In this document: piece by piece, positions 8,191-16,507 of the stretch | How the letters are laid out: each line of letters opens with the position of its first letter | Position numbering within the stretch: position 1 is the stretch's first letter | Source: Prevotella sp. | GTDB taxonomy: Bacteria; Bacteroidota; Bacteroidia; Bacteroidales; Bacteroidaceae | Length of the DNA: 57,207 bases | Direction of reading: 5' to 3' | Assembly: GCA_017483185.1 (NCBI GenBank) | Contig: JAFULM010000026.1 | Span: 1-57,207, forward strand | The notes under the pieces: model-generated | What the model was told of the DNA's origin: nothing | The model's database searches: none | The model's input: only the letters and a program-made list of their open reading frames with translations | Made by a program: the position numbers and the translations under genes

Positions 8191-10392
8191 TTAGATGAAC
8201 GCAACAATCAGGCCGGCCATGACGATGCTGACCATCGACATCAGTTTTATGAGGATGTTGAGCGACGGGCCGGAGGTGTCCTTGAACGGATCGCCGACGG
8301 TGTCACCGACGATGGTCGCCTTGTGACAGTCGGAACCTTTGCCGCCGAAGTTGCCTTCCTCGACCATCTTCTTCGCGTTATCCCATGCGCCTCCGGCGTT
8401 GGCCATGAATACGGCCAGCGTAAATCCGGCTGTCAGACCGCCGACCAGCAGACCCATCACACCGGCAACACCGAGCAACAGACCGACAACGATAGGGATA
8501 ATGATGGCCAGCAAGCTCGGGAAAATCATTTCGCGCTGAGCCGAGCGCGTGCTGATTTCAACGCATCGTCCGTAGTCCGGCGTCGCCTTGCCTTCGAGAA
8601 TGCCCTTTATCTCGCGGAACTGTCTTCTGACCTCCTCGACCATTGTCTGGGCAGCGCGTCCGACGGCACCCATCGTCAGTCCGCAGAAGAGGAAAGCTGA
8701 CATACCACCAATGAACGCGCCGACGAGCACCTTCGGGTTCATCAGGTTCACCTGGAAGAAGTTCATGTAGTCAACCATGTTCGCCGTGGCCGGATTGAAC
8801 ACCGCACCCATGTTGTCGACGAACGTCTGTCCCTCGTCGACGGCGCGTATCATCGCAATCTTTATTTCCTCAACGTAGGAAGCCAGCAGAGCCAGCGCCG
8901 TCAGGGCGGCGCTTCCGATAGCAAATCCCTTGCCCGTGGCGGCCGTCGTGTTGCCCAATGCGTCGAGGGCATCCGTGCGGTGGCGCACTTCCTCTCCGAG
9001 TTCACTCATTTCCGCATTTCCGCCAGCATTGTCGGCTATCGGGCCATAAGCATCCGTCGCCAGTGTTATTCCGAGCGTCGAGAGCATACCCACGGCAGCG
9101 ATGCCTATGCCATAGAGACCGCGTGAGATGCTCTCGGCATTCATGGACAGGTCGAAGTGGTTTGCGCAGAGGTAGCTGAGCATGATGGCCACCGATATCG
9201 TGACGACGGGAATCATAGTCGAAATCATTCCCGTTCCGATACCCTTGATGATGACCGTGGCCGAACCGGTCTGCGACGCCTCGGCTATCTTCTGTGTCGG
9301 CTCGTACGTATGGCTCGTATAGTATTCCGTTCCCTGACCGATGATCACGCCGGCCAGCAGTCCCGTGACGACGGAGAAGGATACACCAATCCAGTTGTCC
9401 AGCTCCAGCAGATAAAGGATGAGGAACGACGCACCGGCAATGAGCACCGACGACACGTTTGTTCCCAGTCCGAGCGAGTGGAGCAGGTCTTTCATCGTCG
9501 CTCCCTCCTTTGTCTTGACGAGGAAGATTCCGAGCAGCGAGAGGAAAATGCCCACGGCTGCGATGATCATCGGAGCTATCACGGCACGCATCTGCATGTC
9601 GCCGTTCATGGCGAATGCCGTCGCACCGAGAGCCGCCGTGCTGAGGATACTTCCGCAGTAGCTCTCGTACAGGTCGGCACCCATACCGGCCACGTCGCCC
9701 ACGTTGTCGCCCACGTTGTCGGCTATCGTGGCCGGATTGCGCGGATCGTCCTCCGGTATGTTTGCCTCGACTTTTCCTACGAGGTCGGCGCCCACGTCAG
9801 CGGCTTTCGTATAGATTCCGCCGCCGACGCGGGCGAAGAGAGCCTGCGTCGACGCACCCATACCGAACGTAAGCATGGTTGTCGTGATGGTGACGAGCGC
9901 CATGCCGTCGCCATGATAGAAGTGGCTGAGAACGAGGAACCAGATGGCTATGTCCAGCAGTCCCAGACCGACGACGACAAGTCCCATGACGGCGCCGCTG
10001 CGGAAGGCTATTTTCAGTCCACGGTTGAGCCCCTCGCGGGCAGCGTTGGCCGTACGGGCTGAGGCATACGTGGCCGTCTTCATGCCGAAAAATCCGGCCA
10101 GTCCGGAGAATAGTCCGCCGGTGAGAAATGCGAATGGTACCCAAGGGTTTTGTACCTTCATGACGTAGGCCATGAAGGCAAAGACGAGTGCCAGCACGAC
10201 GAAAACGATGCCGACGACCTTGTACTGCTGTCGGAGATAGGCCATTGCGCCCCGACGTACGTGTCCGGCGATTTCTTTCATTCGCGGTGTTCCTTCGTCC
10301 TCCGCCATCATCTGACGGAAGAAGAACAGGGCCATGCCCAGCGCGACGACTGACGCGACGGGGACAAGCCAAAATGCTGATGGAATGTTCAT
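8191..10392 (-). CDS. hppA: Membrane-bound ion-pumping pyrophosphatase
   Basis: Integral membrane protein of 733 aa with about 16 predicted helices. It couples hydrolysis of pyrophosphate to pumping of H+ and/or Na+ across the cytoplasmic membrane. The signature loops are present: DVGADLVGKVE, DNVGDNVGDVAGMGADLYESY and the C-terminal GDTVGDPFKDTSGPSLNILIK. In the loop LGNTTAATGKG the residue after NTT is Ala rather than Lys, which in this family marks the K+-dependent subclass. That subclass includes Na+ and dual Na+/H+ pumps, so Na+ transport is plausible but not proven. The gene is GC-rich compared with its neighbours. Confidence 0.95.
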   Translation of the reverse strand: MNIPSAFWLVPVASVVALGMALFFFRQMMAEDEGTPRMKEIAGHVRRGAMAYLRQQYKVVGIVFVVLALVFAFMAYVMKVQNPWVPFAFLTGGLFSGLAGFFGMKTATYASARTANAAREGLNRGLKIAFRSGAVMGLVVVGLGLLDIAIWFLVLSHFYHGDGMALVTITTTMLTFGMGASTQALFARVGGGIYTKAADVGADLVGKVEANIPEDDPRNPATIADNVGDNVGDVAGMGADLYESYCGSILSTAALGATAFAMNGDMQMRAVIAPMIIAAVGIFLSLLGIFLVKTKEGATMKDLLHSLGLGTNVSSVLIAGASFLILYLLELDNWIGVSFSVVTGLLAGVIIGQGTEYYTSHTYEPTQKIAEASQTGSATVIIKGIGTGMISTMIPVVTISVAIMLSYLCANHFDLSMNAESISRGLYGIGIAAVGMLSTLGITLATDAYGPIADNAGGNAEMSELGEEVRHRTDALDALGNTTAATGKGFAIGSAALTALALLASYVEEIKIAMIRAVDEGQTFVDNMGAVFNPATANMVDYMNFFQVNLMNPKVLVGAFIGGMSAFLFCGLTMGAVGRAAQTMVEEVRRQFREIKGILEGKATPDYGRCVEISTRSAQREMIFPSLLAIIIPIVVGLLLGVAGVMGLLVGGLTAGFTLAVFMANAGGAWDNAKKMVEEGNFGGKGSDCHKATIVGDTVGDPFKDTSGPSLNILIKLMSMVSIVMAGLIVAFI

Positions 10393-10441
10393 TGCTTTTA
10401 GTTTTGAAAGGTTAGTAATAAAAATAGATTTATGTCTTCTT

Positions 10442-10475
10442 TTAAATAAAAGAGGGCGCGTCGTCCCGCGCCCTC
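10442..10475 (-). terminator. Terminator of the acidic hypothetical gene
   Basis: Arms GAGGGCGCG (10452-10460) and CGCGCCCTC (10467-10475) form a 9-bp GC stem with a 6-nt loop. On the minus strand it is followed by a T-rich tract. It lies about 26 bp after the stop of the gene at 10502-11296 and before hppA. Confidence 0.75.
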
Positions 10476-10501
10476 CTATGTCATTTGTTGAATGGCCTCA
10501 A

Positions 10502-11296
10502 TCAATCGTCGGTGCCGAAGTCGGAGATATCTTCCGCTTCTTCGTCCGGAGAAGTTTCAATATCGAATGTTGTGCGATAGTTGTCTTCCGTGATATCGTC
10601 TTCATCATATTCCGGTTCGTCGTTTATATCCTCTTCGTCATCCCGATCGTTGAAGTTGTCTTCATCCGTAGGGTCATCGTCGCGTGTCTGCAACGTGAGG
10701 CGCGGTTTCTCGATTTCCGGCTTTACTTTTGCGAATATAGCTTCGACCCACATGCCTTTAGCTATTTCCAAGACTTCAAAACCATCGGCTACTTTCTTTT
10801 CATACATGCCGCCCGGTTTGTGGAGTCTGTCTTTGGGAAGGGTTGTGGTAGATATCTCAAATCCCGTCTCGATGATATCTTTTGTACTCTGTGACAGCGA
10901 ATCCCAACCGCCTCCGAAATTGCGGTCCAACACTTCGATGAGTTTTGAGGCCGTAATGTGGTGTATGTTTTCGTATGTCAAGTCACTCACGCGCACGATA
11001 GGACGTTTCTTTACTGCCCATACGGCTTTTTCGTTGGTGCCGTCCACGTGTACGAGTCCCACCTTGTAGTCCAATTTCTCATATTTACCCTTCAGTACCG
11101 GTGAGTCCTCCTTGAGTTCCTCGATCATGAAAGCGGTGCGAATGATGTCTACAAAGTGTCTTTTGTTATCCTTTACGTCTGTGTCCTTGTCTGCGCTCTC
11201 CAGCATACGGAAAATGTCATTTTCTTGAACATCCCAGACGTTGTTTTTTGTCAGTGTCTTCAGCGTAATCGCTTTCTTTGCTACTGGCTCTTTCAT
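10502..11296 (-). CDS. Hypothetical protein with acidic C-terminal tail
   Basis: I do not recognise this 264-aa protein. Residues 1-190 look globular and soluble, with alternating charged helices. Residues from about 195 to the end are strongly acidic and low-complexity (runs of D and E such as DRDDEEDINDEPEYDEDD) and probably disordered. There is no signal peptide, membrane segment or known catalytic motif. Acidic tails of this kind occur in nucleic-acid-mimic and chaperone-like proteins, but nothing here lets me choose. The gene is monocistronic: a promoter lies 34 bp upstream and a terminator directly downstream. Confidence 0.8.
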   Translation of the reverse strand: MKEPVAKKAITLKTLTKNNVWDVQENDIFRMLESADKDTDVKDNKRHFVDIIRTAFMIEELKEDSPVLKGKYEKLDYKVGLVHVDGTNEKAVWAVKKRPIVRVSDLTYENIHHITASKLIEVLDRNFGGGWDSLSQSTKDIIETGFEISTTTLPKDRLHKPGGMYEKKVADGFEVLEIAKGMWVEAIFAKVKPEIEKPRLTLQTRDDDPTDEDNFNDRDDEEDINDEPEYDEDDITEDNYRTTFDIETSPDEEAEDISDFGTDD

Positions 11297-11329
11297 TCTT
11301 CGTGTTCTGTTTATGTGATTTTACAGTTG

Positions 11330-11360
11330 CAAATGTATATACTTTCTTTTTTATTTCCAA
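11330..11360 (-). promoter_or_regulatory. Bacteroidota-type promoter of the acidic hypothetical gene
   Basis: The minus strand reads TACATTTG at 11337-11330 with TTG at 11360-11358, spacer 20 bp. Confidence 0.7.
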
Positions 11361-11563
11361 GTTTTGAGTACCTTTTTTTCTGTTTACTTTCTAAAAATGG
11401 ATATATGATAGCCAATGCCGCAAAACCCTTGTGGCTGAAAGGTGATTTACTGATGCCGGTCTCTTCCGGCAGACAGGTCCGCTATGACTTAATATGCGAA
11501 TTGGCTTTAGTGTTGTCAGGGGGCCGAATCCCAACTGTTAAAAACTGAGAATTATTATGACAA

Positions 11564-11812
11564 AAGCCTTCAAATTTAACACGACTTTCTGAAAAAACAG
11601 TTCTATGGCCGCAAATTCTGCAAAATTTCGCGTGCATCTTTTTCTTCCTGATTAACAGTGTGTTATGTGAATTTTCATGAAAGTGTGCAATCTTTTCGCG
11701 GATTTTTCCGAGCAATAAGGCCCTTATTGCTTTGCAACGGGGCGCTCGTTGCATGATGACGGCGTGCCCGTTGCAAGACAATGAGCACGCCGTTGCAACC
11801 CCGGGAGGCCCT
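11564..11812. repeat. Modular intergenic repeat, copy A
   Basis: The GC-rich core at 11714-11812 is exactly 99 bp, running from an AATAAGGCCC box to a CCGGGAGGCCCT box, with several GCAACGGGGC / CCGTTGC palindromic half-sites between. A tail-like AT-rich module lies at about 11564-11632 in reverse orientation, with ACTTTCTGAAAA as the recognisable block. In this copy the tail sits on the opposite side of the core from copies B, D and E, which the quasi-palindromic core allows. The rest of the 794-bp gap 11297-12090 contains no gene I can support; a small inverted repeat GCCGG/CCGGC lies near 11455-11470. Confidence 0.8.
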
Positions 11813-12067
11813 CCTTGGTCGGATGAAGGGAAAAGACGAAGAGATCAAGAGGGTAAAAATGTCAGAAAACAGCGTTTTAAGCACTTTGTAAAGACATTTT
11901 CGGTGTCATTCTGAAGTGTTAAATTCTTGATGCTTTTCTTACATTTCGCCGGACGATTGGTTTTTCTTCTTTCATACATATAAATAATGTGGAAACTACA
12001 ATGGCTTTTTCTTAGTCCATTCATGTGTCCGACAATCCGAAACGACCAAATATCGCGGCATTTTTTC

Positions 12068-12098
12068 TTGGATTATCCCCGATTTCTCCGTACCTTTG
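12068..12098 (+). promoter_or_regulatory. Bacteroidota-type promoter of rarA
   Basis: TTG 12068-12070, a 20-bp spacer, then TACCTTTG 12091-12098. The ATG at 12108 begins only 9 nt after the -7 box, so the transcript would have almost no leader. Confidence 0.75.
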
Positions 12099-12107
12099 TG
12101 GTCAGTT

Positions 12108-13385
12108 ATGTCACAACCATTAGCAGAAAGACTAAGACCGCGGACCCTCGACGAATATATTGGCCAAAAACATTTGGTTGGTGAGGGGGCGGTGCTGCGC
12201 CGGATGATAGATGCCGGACGCATCTCGTCGTTTATTCTGTGGGGACCTCCCGGAGTGGGAAAGACAACGTTGGCGCAGATTATAGCAAATCGTCTGCAGA
12301 CACCGTTCTACACACTGAGTGCTGTCACAAGTGGTGTCAAGGACGTGCGCGAAGTTATTGATAAAGCCGGCAAGAACCGTTTTTTCAACGAGGCATCCCC
12401 GATTTTGTTTATTGACGAGATACACCGTTTCAGCAAATCCCAGCAAGACTCTCTTCTCGGTGCCGTCGAACGTGGCACGGTCACACTGATTGGCGCCACA
12501 ACGGAAAATCCGTCATTCGAGGTGATACGTCCATTGCTCTCCCGCTGTCAGCTGTATGTGCTCCGGTCGCTCGACAAGGATGATCTCGAAGGATTGCTCA
12601 GACGTGCTGTCACCCAGGATGTCGTTTTGCGCGAACGAAAAATCGAGTTGCGCGAGACAACTGCGATGTTGCGCTATTGCGGAGGTGACGCCCGCAAATT
12701 GCTCAACATTCTTGAACTCGTTGTCGAGTCGTTTGGCAGAGAGTCGGAAGTGGTCATCACAGACGAAGTGGTTGTGCGCAGTCTGCAACAGAATCCTCTG
12801 GCTTACGATAAGGATGGAGAAATGCACTATGACATAATCTCGGCTTTCATCAAGAGCATCCGCGGCAGTGATCCCGATGCGGCAATATATTGGCTGGCAA
12901 GAATGATAGAGGGTGGGGAAGACCCGAAATTCATCGCCCGCCGTCTCGTCATAAGTGCTGCAGAGGATATCGGACTGGCTAATCCCAACGCCCTGTTGTT
13001 GGCCAATGCGGCTTTTGATGCTGTGCAGAAAATCGGGTGGCCAGAAGGACGGATACCGTTGGCAGAGGCAACAGTCTATCTGGCGACAAGTCCGAAGAGT
13101 AATTCGGCATATCTGGCAATAGATACGGCTCTGGAACTTGTGCGTAGCACGGGAAACGAGCCGGTACCACTGCACATCAGGAACGCGCCGACCAAGTTGA
13201 TGAAAGACTTGGGCTATAACGACGGATATAAGTATCCGCATGACTATCCCGGGCATTTTACGCCACAGCAGTATATGCCTGACAATCTTGTCTCGGAGCG
13301 CATCTGGCACGGACAGAACAGTCCGGCGGAAGAAAAACTCCGGCAACGTATGGTGGATTGGTGGGGTGAAAGATACAAGGATTGA
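12108..13385 (+). CDS. rarA: Replication-associated recombination protein A (MgsA/RarA AAA ATPase)
   Basis: 425-aa AAA+ ATPase of the RarA/MgsA/WRNIP1 family, which acts at stalled replication forks and binds single-stranded DNA ends and SSB. Visible motifs are PLAERLRPRTLDEYIGQ at the N-terminus, Walker [11 protein letters not shown], Walker B LFIDEIHRF, sensor 1 GATTENPSF, and the C-terminal tetramerisation region with LATSPKSNSAYLA and YPHDYPGHF. I prefer ATG 12108 over the in-frame TTG at 12096 because that TTG forms part of the promoter's -7 box. A 55-bp gap leads to the dehydrogenase gene, which may be co-transcribed. Confidence 0.95.
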   Translation: MSQPLAERLRPRTLDEYIGQKHLVGEGAVLRRMIDAGRISSFILWGPPGVGKTTLAQIIANRLQTPFYTLSAVTSGVKDVREVIDKAGKNRFFNEASPILFIDEIHRFSKSQQDSLLGAVERGTVTLIGATTENPSFEVIRPLLSRCQLYVLRSLDKDDLEGLLRRAVTQDVVLRERKIELRETTAMLRYCGGDARKLLNILELVVESFGRESEVVITDEVVVRSLQQNPLAYDKDGEMHYDIISAFIKSIRGSDPDAAIYWLARMIEGGEDPKFIARRLVISAAEDIGLANPNALLLANAAFDAVQKIGWPEGRIPLAEATVYLATSPKSNSAYLAIDTALELVRSTGNEPVPLHIRNAPTKLMKDLGYNDGYKYPHDYPGHFTPQQYMPDNLVSERIWHGQNSPAEEKLRQRMVDWWGERYKD

Positions 13386-13440
13386 CACAAATAGAACATT
13401 CGGAAAAACATAACCGGATGGATTTCATAAAAAGACAAAG

Positions 13441-14397
13441 ATGAAGATAACTGTTTTGGACGGATACGGGATGAACCCCGGCGATCTCTCGTGGAAAGCA
13501 CTTGAAGAGTTTGGAGAAGTCACGGTCTATCCGCGCACAGCTCCTGAAGAGGTTTGGGGACGCTGCCGCGACTCGGAAATGCTGCTGACCAATAAGGTCG
13601 TGATAAATCGTAAACTAATCGAATCGCTGCCTTGTTTGCGCTATGTCGGCGTTTTGGCTACGGGATATAATGTTGTGGATATTGACGCCGCTCGTGAGCA
13701 TGGCGTGACAGTGACCAATGTTCCTAATTATAGTACGGACAGTGTGGTCCAGATGACATTGTCGCATATATTGAACATCACAGGGAGAGTGGCCCATTAT
13801 GCCCATCTTAACCGCGAAGGACGATGGAGCGCCGGACCGGACTTTTGCTATTGGGATACCCCGCTGACGGAATTGTCGGGAAAGACTATCGGAATAGTCG
13901 GTCTCGGCAATATCGGAATGAAAGTGGCCACGATTGCACGTTGTCTCGGGATGGATGTTTTTGCTCTTACGGGAAAAGATTCGTCAACATTGCCGGGTGG
14001 TATACAGAAAACGACGTTAGACGGACTATTGGGTGTCAGCGATATATTGACTCTCCATTGTCCGCTTACGGAGAAAACCCGTGGAATGATAAATGCCGAC
14101 AGTATAAGCCGTATGAAGCATGGAGCAATACTCATCAACACCAGCCGCGGACCTTTGGTGGATGAGCAGGCGGTGGCCGAAGGATTGACTACCGGCCAAC
14201 TTGGTGGCTATGGGGCTGACGTAATGTGCTGTGAACCTCCGGCTGCTGACAATCCGTTGTTTTCGGCGCCTAACGCATACATCACTCCACATATAGCATG
14301 GGCAACATTCGATGCACGTCAACGGTTGATGGACACTGTCGTCGCTAACGTTCGTGCGTTCATCGGAGGAGAACCTCAAAATGTGGTCAACGGTTAG
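13441..14397 (+). CDS. D-2-hydroxyacid dehydrogenase (glycerate dehydrogenase/hydroxypyruvate reductase-like)
   Basis: NAD(P)-dependent reductase of 318 aa, normal for the family. The Rossmann motif is GIVGLGNIG (around 150). Catalytic Arg lies in INTSRGPLVDE, Glu in CCEPP and His in TPHIAW. The closest recognisable type is glycerate dehydrogenase (HprA), which interconverts hydroxypyruvate or glyoxylate with D-glycerate or glycolate; other 2-ketoacid substrates cannot be excluded. It lies 55 bp after rarA and 3 bp before the TRIC-family gene, so probably one transcript. Confidence 0.9.
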   Translation: MKITVLDGYGMNPGDLSWKALEEFGEVTVYPRTAPEEVWGRCRDSEMLLTNKVVINRKLIESLPCLRYVGVLATGYNVVDIDAAREHGVTVTNVPNYSTDSVVQMTLSHILNITGRVAHYAHLNREGRWSAGPDFCYWDTPLTELSGKTIGIVGLGNIGMKVATIARCLGMDVFALTGKDSSTLPGGIQKTTLDGLLGVSDILTLHCPLTEKTRGMINADSISRMKHGAILINTSRGPLVDEQAVAEGLTTGQLGGYGADVMCCEPPAADNPLFSAPNAYITPHIAWATFDARQRLMDTVVANVRAFIGGEPQNVVNG

Positions 14398-14400
14398 GGA

Positions 14401-15048
14401 ATGGAACAGGAAATAGCGCTCGAGCCTCTTATTAAGATAATTGAATTGCTCGGAACTTTTGCTTTTGCCATATCGGGGATACGTCACGCTGCTGCCAAAC
14501 ATTTCGATTGGTTTGGTGGATATGTCTGCGGTGTGGCTGTGGCTATCGGTGGCGGAACCATTCGCGATGTTCTTCTTGGGACAACTCCGTTTTGGATGAC
14601 AACACCGATATATCTGATTTGTACAGCGGTGGCACTTTGTGTTGTCATTATTTTTGCCCGTTACATGGAGTTTCTGAATAATGCGTGGTTTGTGTTTGAC
14701 ACGTTGGGACTGGCTCTGTTTACCATTGCCGGTATGCAGAAGAGTCTCGCTTTTGGTCAACCGTTTTGGGTTGCCATCATTATGGGATGTATTACCGGTG
14801 CCGCCGGAGGTGTGATACGTGACATTCTGCTTAACAATGAACCCGTAATCTTTCGTAAAGAGATTTATGCAATCGCCTCTGTTCTCGGTGGTCTGACTTA
14901 TTGGGCTTTGATGGTGGCCGGACTTCCACTCGGTATTACGTCCGTAGCAAGTTTTGCTGTGACATGCGCCATCAGGTTTTTGGCTGTCAGATATCATATA
15001 TCACTGCCTGTTTTGAATGAAGATGTAACGAAGCATGAAAAGCAGTAA
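14401..15048 (+). CDS. TRIC-family (UPF0126/YicG-like) membrane protein
   Basis: Protein of 215 aa with seven predicted transmembrane helices. It contains two internal repeats, each carrying a glycine-rich kinked motif: GGGTIRDVLLG (first half) and AAGGVIRDILL (second half). These are the signature of the prokaryotic TRIC channel family, trimeric monovalent cation channels. A role in this organism is not known. The start codon follows the dehydrogenase stop by 3 bp, which suggests coupling. Confidence 0.88.
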   Translation: MEQEIALEPLIKIIELLGTFAFAISGIRHAAAKHFDWFGGYVCGVAVAIGGGTIRDVLLGTTPFWMTTPIYLICTAVALCVVIIFARYMEFLNNAWFVFDTLGLALFTIAGMQKSLAFGQPFWVAIIMGCITGAAGGVIRDILLNNEPVIFRKEIYAIASVLGGLTYWALMVAGLPLGITSVASFAVTCAIRFLAVRYHISLPVLNEDVTKHEKQ

Positions 15049-15068
15049 TCTTCTGATTGTAAACTGCG

Positions 15069-15152
15069 CATAAAGCCACAAGTGGCACAGATTGACATTT
15101 TGGAAGAAACGCTTCTTCCCGATCGTCCGTCTGTGCCACTTGTGGCTTTATG
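15069..15152. terminator. Long bidirectional terminator with nested hairpin
   Basis: A perfect 23-bp inverted repeat (15069-15091 and 15130-15152) lies between convergent genes. The loop holds a second hairpin, GGAAGAA (15102-15108) with TTCTTCC (15113-15119). Confidence 0.8.
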
Positions 15153-15229
15153 TTTTACGGTTTTTGATGATTTGCCCGTACAACTTCGTTACGATGCAGA
15201 ATCGTGTCCGCTCGCAGCGGAATGTATTC

Positions 15230-16504
15230 TTATTTTTTGACCGGCTTTTTGCTCCAGTCTCTCTGTCTGCCTCCTCTGTCGCGGTTGCCGCCGCGTCTTC
15301 CCTTGTTATTTCCATGATTGCGCCCGTGCTGTGACCTGCTTCGACCGATGACTTTATAATCCGGGCCTTCACCAAGGCCTTCGGGTAGAAGTTTCTTTTC
15401 AATTTCTTTACCAAGGAATTTTTCTATCTGTTTGAACATTGCGGCATCGCGTTCGCTGATGAAGGTGATGGCGGTTCCATCACGGTCGGCCCGTGCCGTA
15501 CGTCCGATGCGGTGTACATAATCCTCAGAATCGTGCGGAACATCATAGTTGATAACCATCAATATGTCATCAATATCTATGCCTCTGGCTACAATATCGG
15601 TGGCAACCAATACGCCCTTTTGGCCGGATTTGAATTCATACATCACTTCATCACGTTCTTGCTGTGTGAGGTCGCTGTGCATTGCGCAACTGTTGATTTT
15701 CATTCGGCGTAATTCCCGATTGATATCCTTGACCTTGTCTTTTTTTCCTGAGAAGATTATCACACGCTGCAACTTGCCTGTGCTGAACAGATGGCGTATT
15801 ATTCCGAGTTTTTGAGTGTCGTAACATACGTATGCAGACTGCTTGATCTTTTCGGCAGGTTTGCTTACTGCGATCTTTACCTCCACCGGATCGTAGAGTA
15901 GACTGTGCGCCAATTGCTGTATCTTGTCGGGCATTGTGGCGGAAAACATGATTGTTTGACGATCCTTTGGCAGACCTTTCGCGATTTGGAGGATATCGTC
16001 GCTGAATCCCATGTCGAGCATACGATCAGCTTCATCCAGTACGAAAAAACTCACACGGCTGAGATCTACATTGCCAGTGCGTATGTGACTGAGCAGTCGC
16101 CCCGGTGTGGCTATCACCACGTCAGCTCCCATTCGTAGGCTTTTCATCTCTTGATCGTATCTGTTTCCGTCATTCCCTCCATATACAGCAACGCTGCTTA
16201 CATTTTCAAGGTAATATCCGAAGCCTTGCATGGCCTGGTCGATTTGTTGCGCCAACTCTCTTGTCGGTGACATTATGATGCAGTTGATGGCGTCATCGGG
16301 AAATCCACCATCATCCAACATGCTCAAAATAGGCAACAGATAGGCAGCGGTTTTTCCGGTTCCGGTTTGAGCCACTCCTATAATATCGCGGCCGTCGAGT
16401 ATCTCCGGAATACATTTTTCCTGGATAGGCGTACATTCCTCGAAGTGCATATCATCTAATGCATCGAGTATGTTATCGTTCAGATATGTATCTTCAAATT
16501 TCAT
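15230..16504 (-). CDS. DEAD-box RNA helicase (RhlE-like)
   Basis: 424-aa ATP-dependent RNA helicase. Motifs in order are the Q motif TPIQEKCIP, motif I AQTGTGKT, Ia SPTRELAQQ, Ib ATPGRLLSH, motif II VLDEADRMLD, motif III FSATMP, motif V VATDIVARGIDID and motif VI HRIGRTARAD. A basic Gly/Arg/Asn-rich tail (GRNHGNNKGRRGGNRDRGG) ends the protein, as in RhlE/CshA-like helicases that act on rRNA and mRNA. It is the last gene of the lon-tgt-lptG/F operon, 3 bp after the preceding stop. Confidence 0.93.
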   Translation of the reverse strand: MKFEDTYLNDNILDALDDMHFEECTPIQEKCIPEILDGRDIIGVAQTGTGKTAAYLLPILSMLDDGGFPDDAINCIIMSPTRELAQQIDQAMQGFGYYLENVSSVAVYGGNDGNRYDQEMKSLRMGADVVIATPGRLLSHIRTGNVDLSRVSFFVLDEADRMLDMGFSDDILQIAKGLPKDRQTIMFSATMPDKIQQLAHSLLYDPVEVKIAVSKPAEKIKQSAYVCYDTQKLGIIRHLFSTGKLQRVIIFSGKKDKVKDINRELRRMKINSCAMHSDLTQQERDEVMYEFKSGQKGVLVATDIVARGIDIDDILMVINYDVPHDSEDYVHRIGRTARADRDGTAITFISERDAAMFKQIEKFLGKEIEKKLLPEGLGEGPDYKVIGRSRSQHGRNHGNNKGRRGGNRDRGGRQRDWSKKPVKK

Positions 16505-16507
16505 TTA

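Noticed and set aside
9157-10062. 301-codon open frame antisense to hppA
   Set aside because: Composition rich in Arg, His and Glu as expected of a shadow; hppA motifs are unambiguous.
14026-14997. 323-codon open frame antisense to the dehydrogenase and TRIC genes
   Set aside because: It crosses two well-supported genes and shows no recognisable domain.
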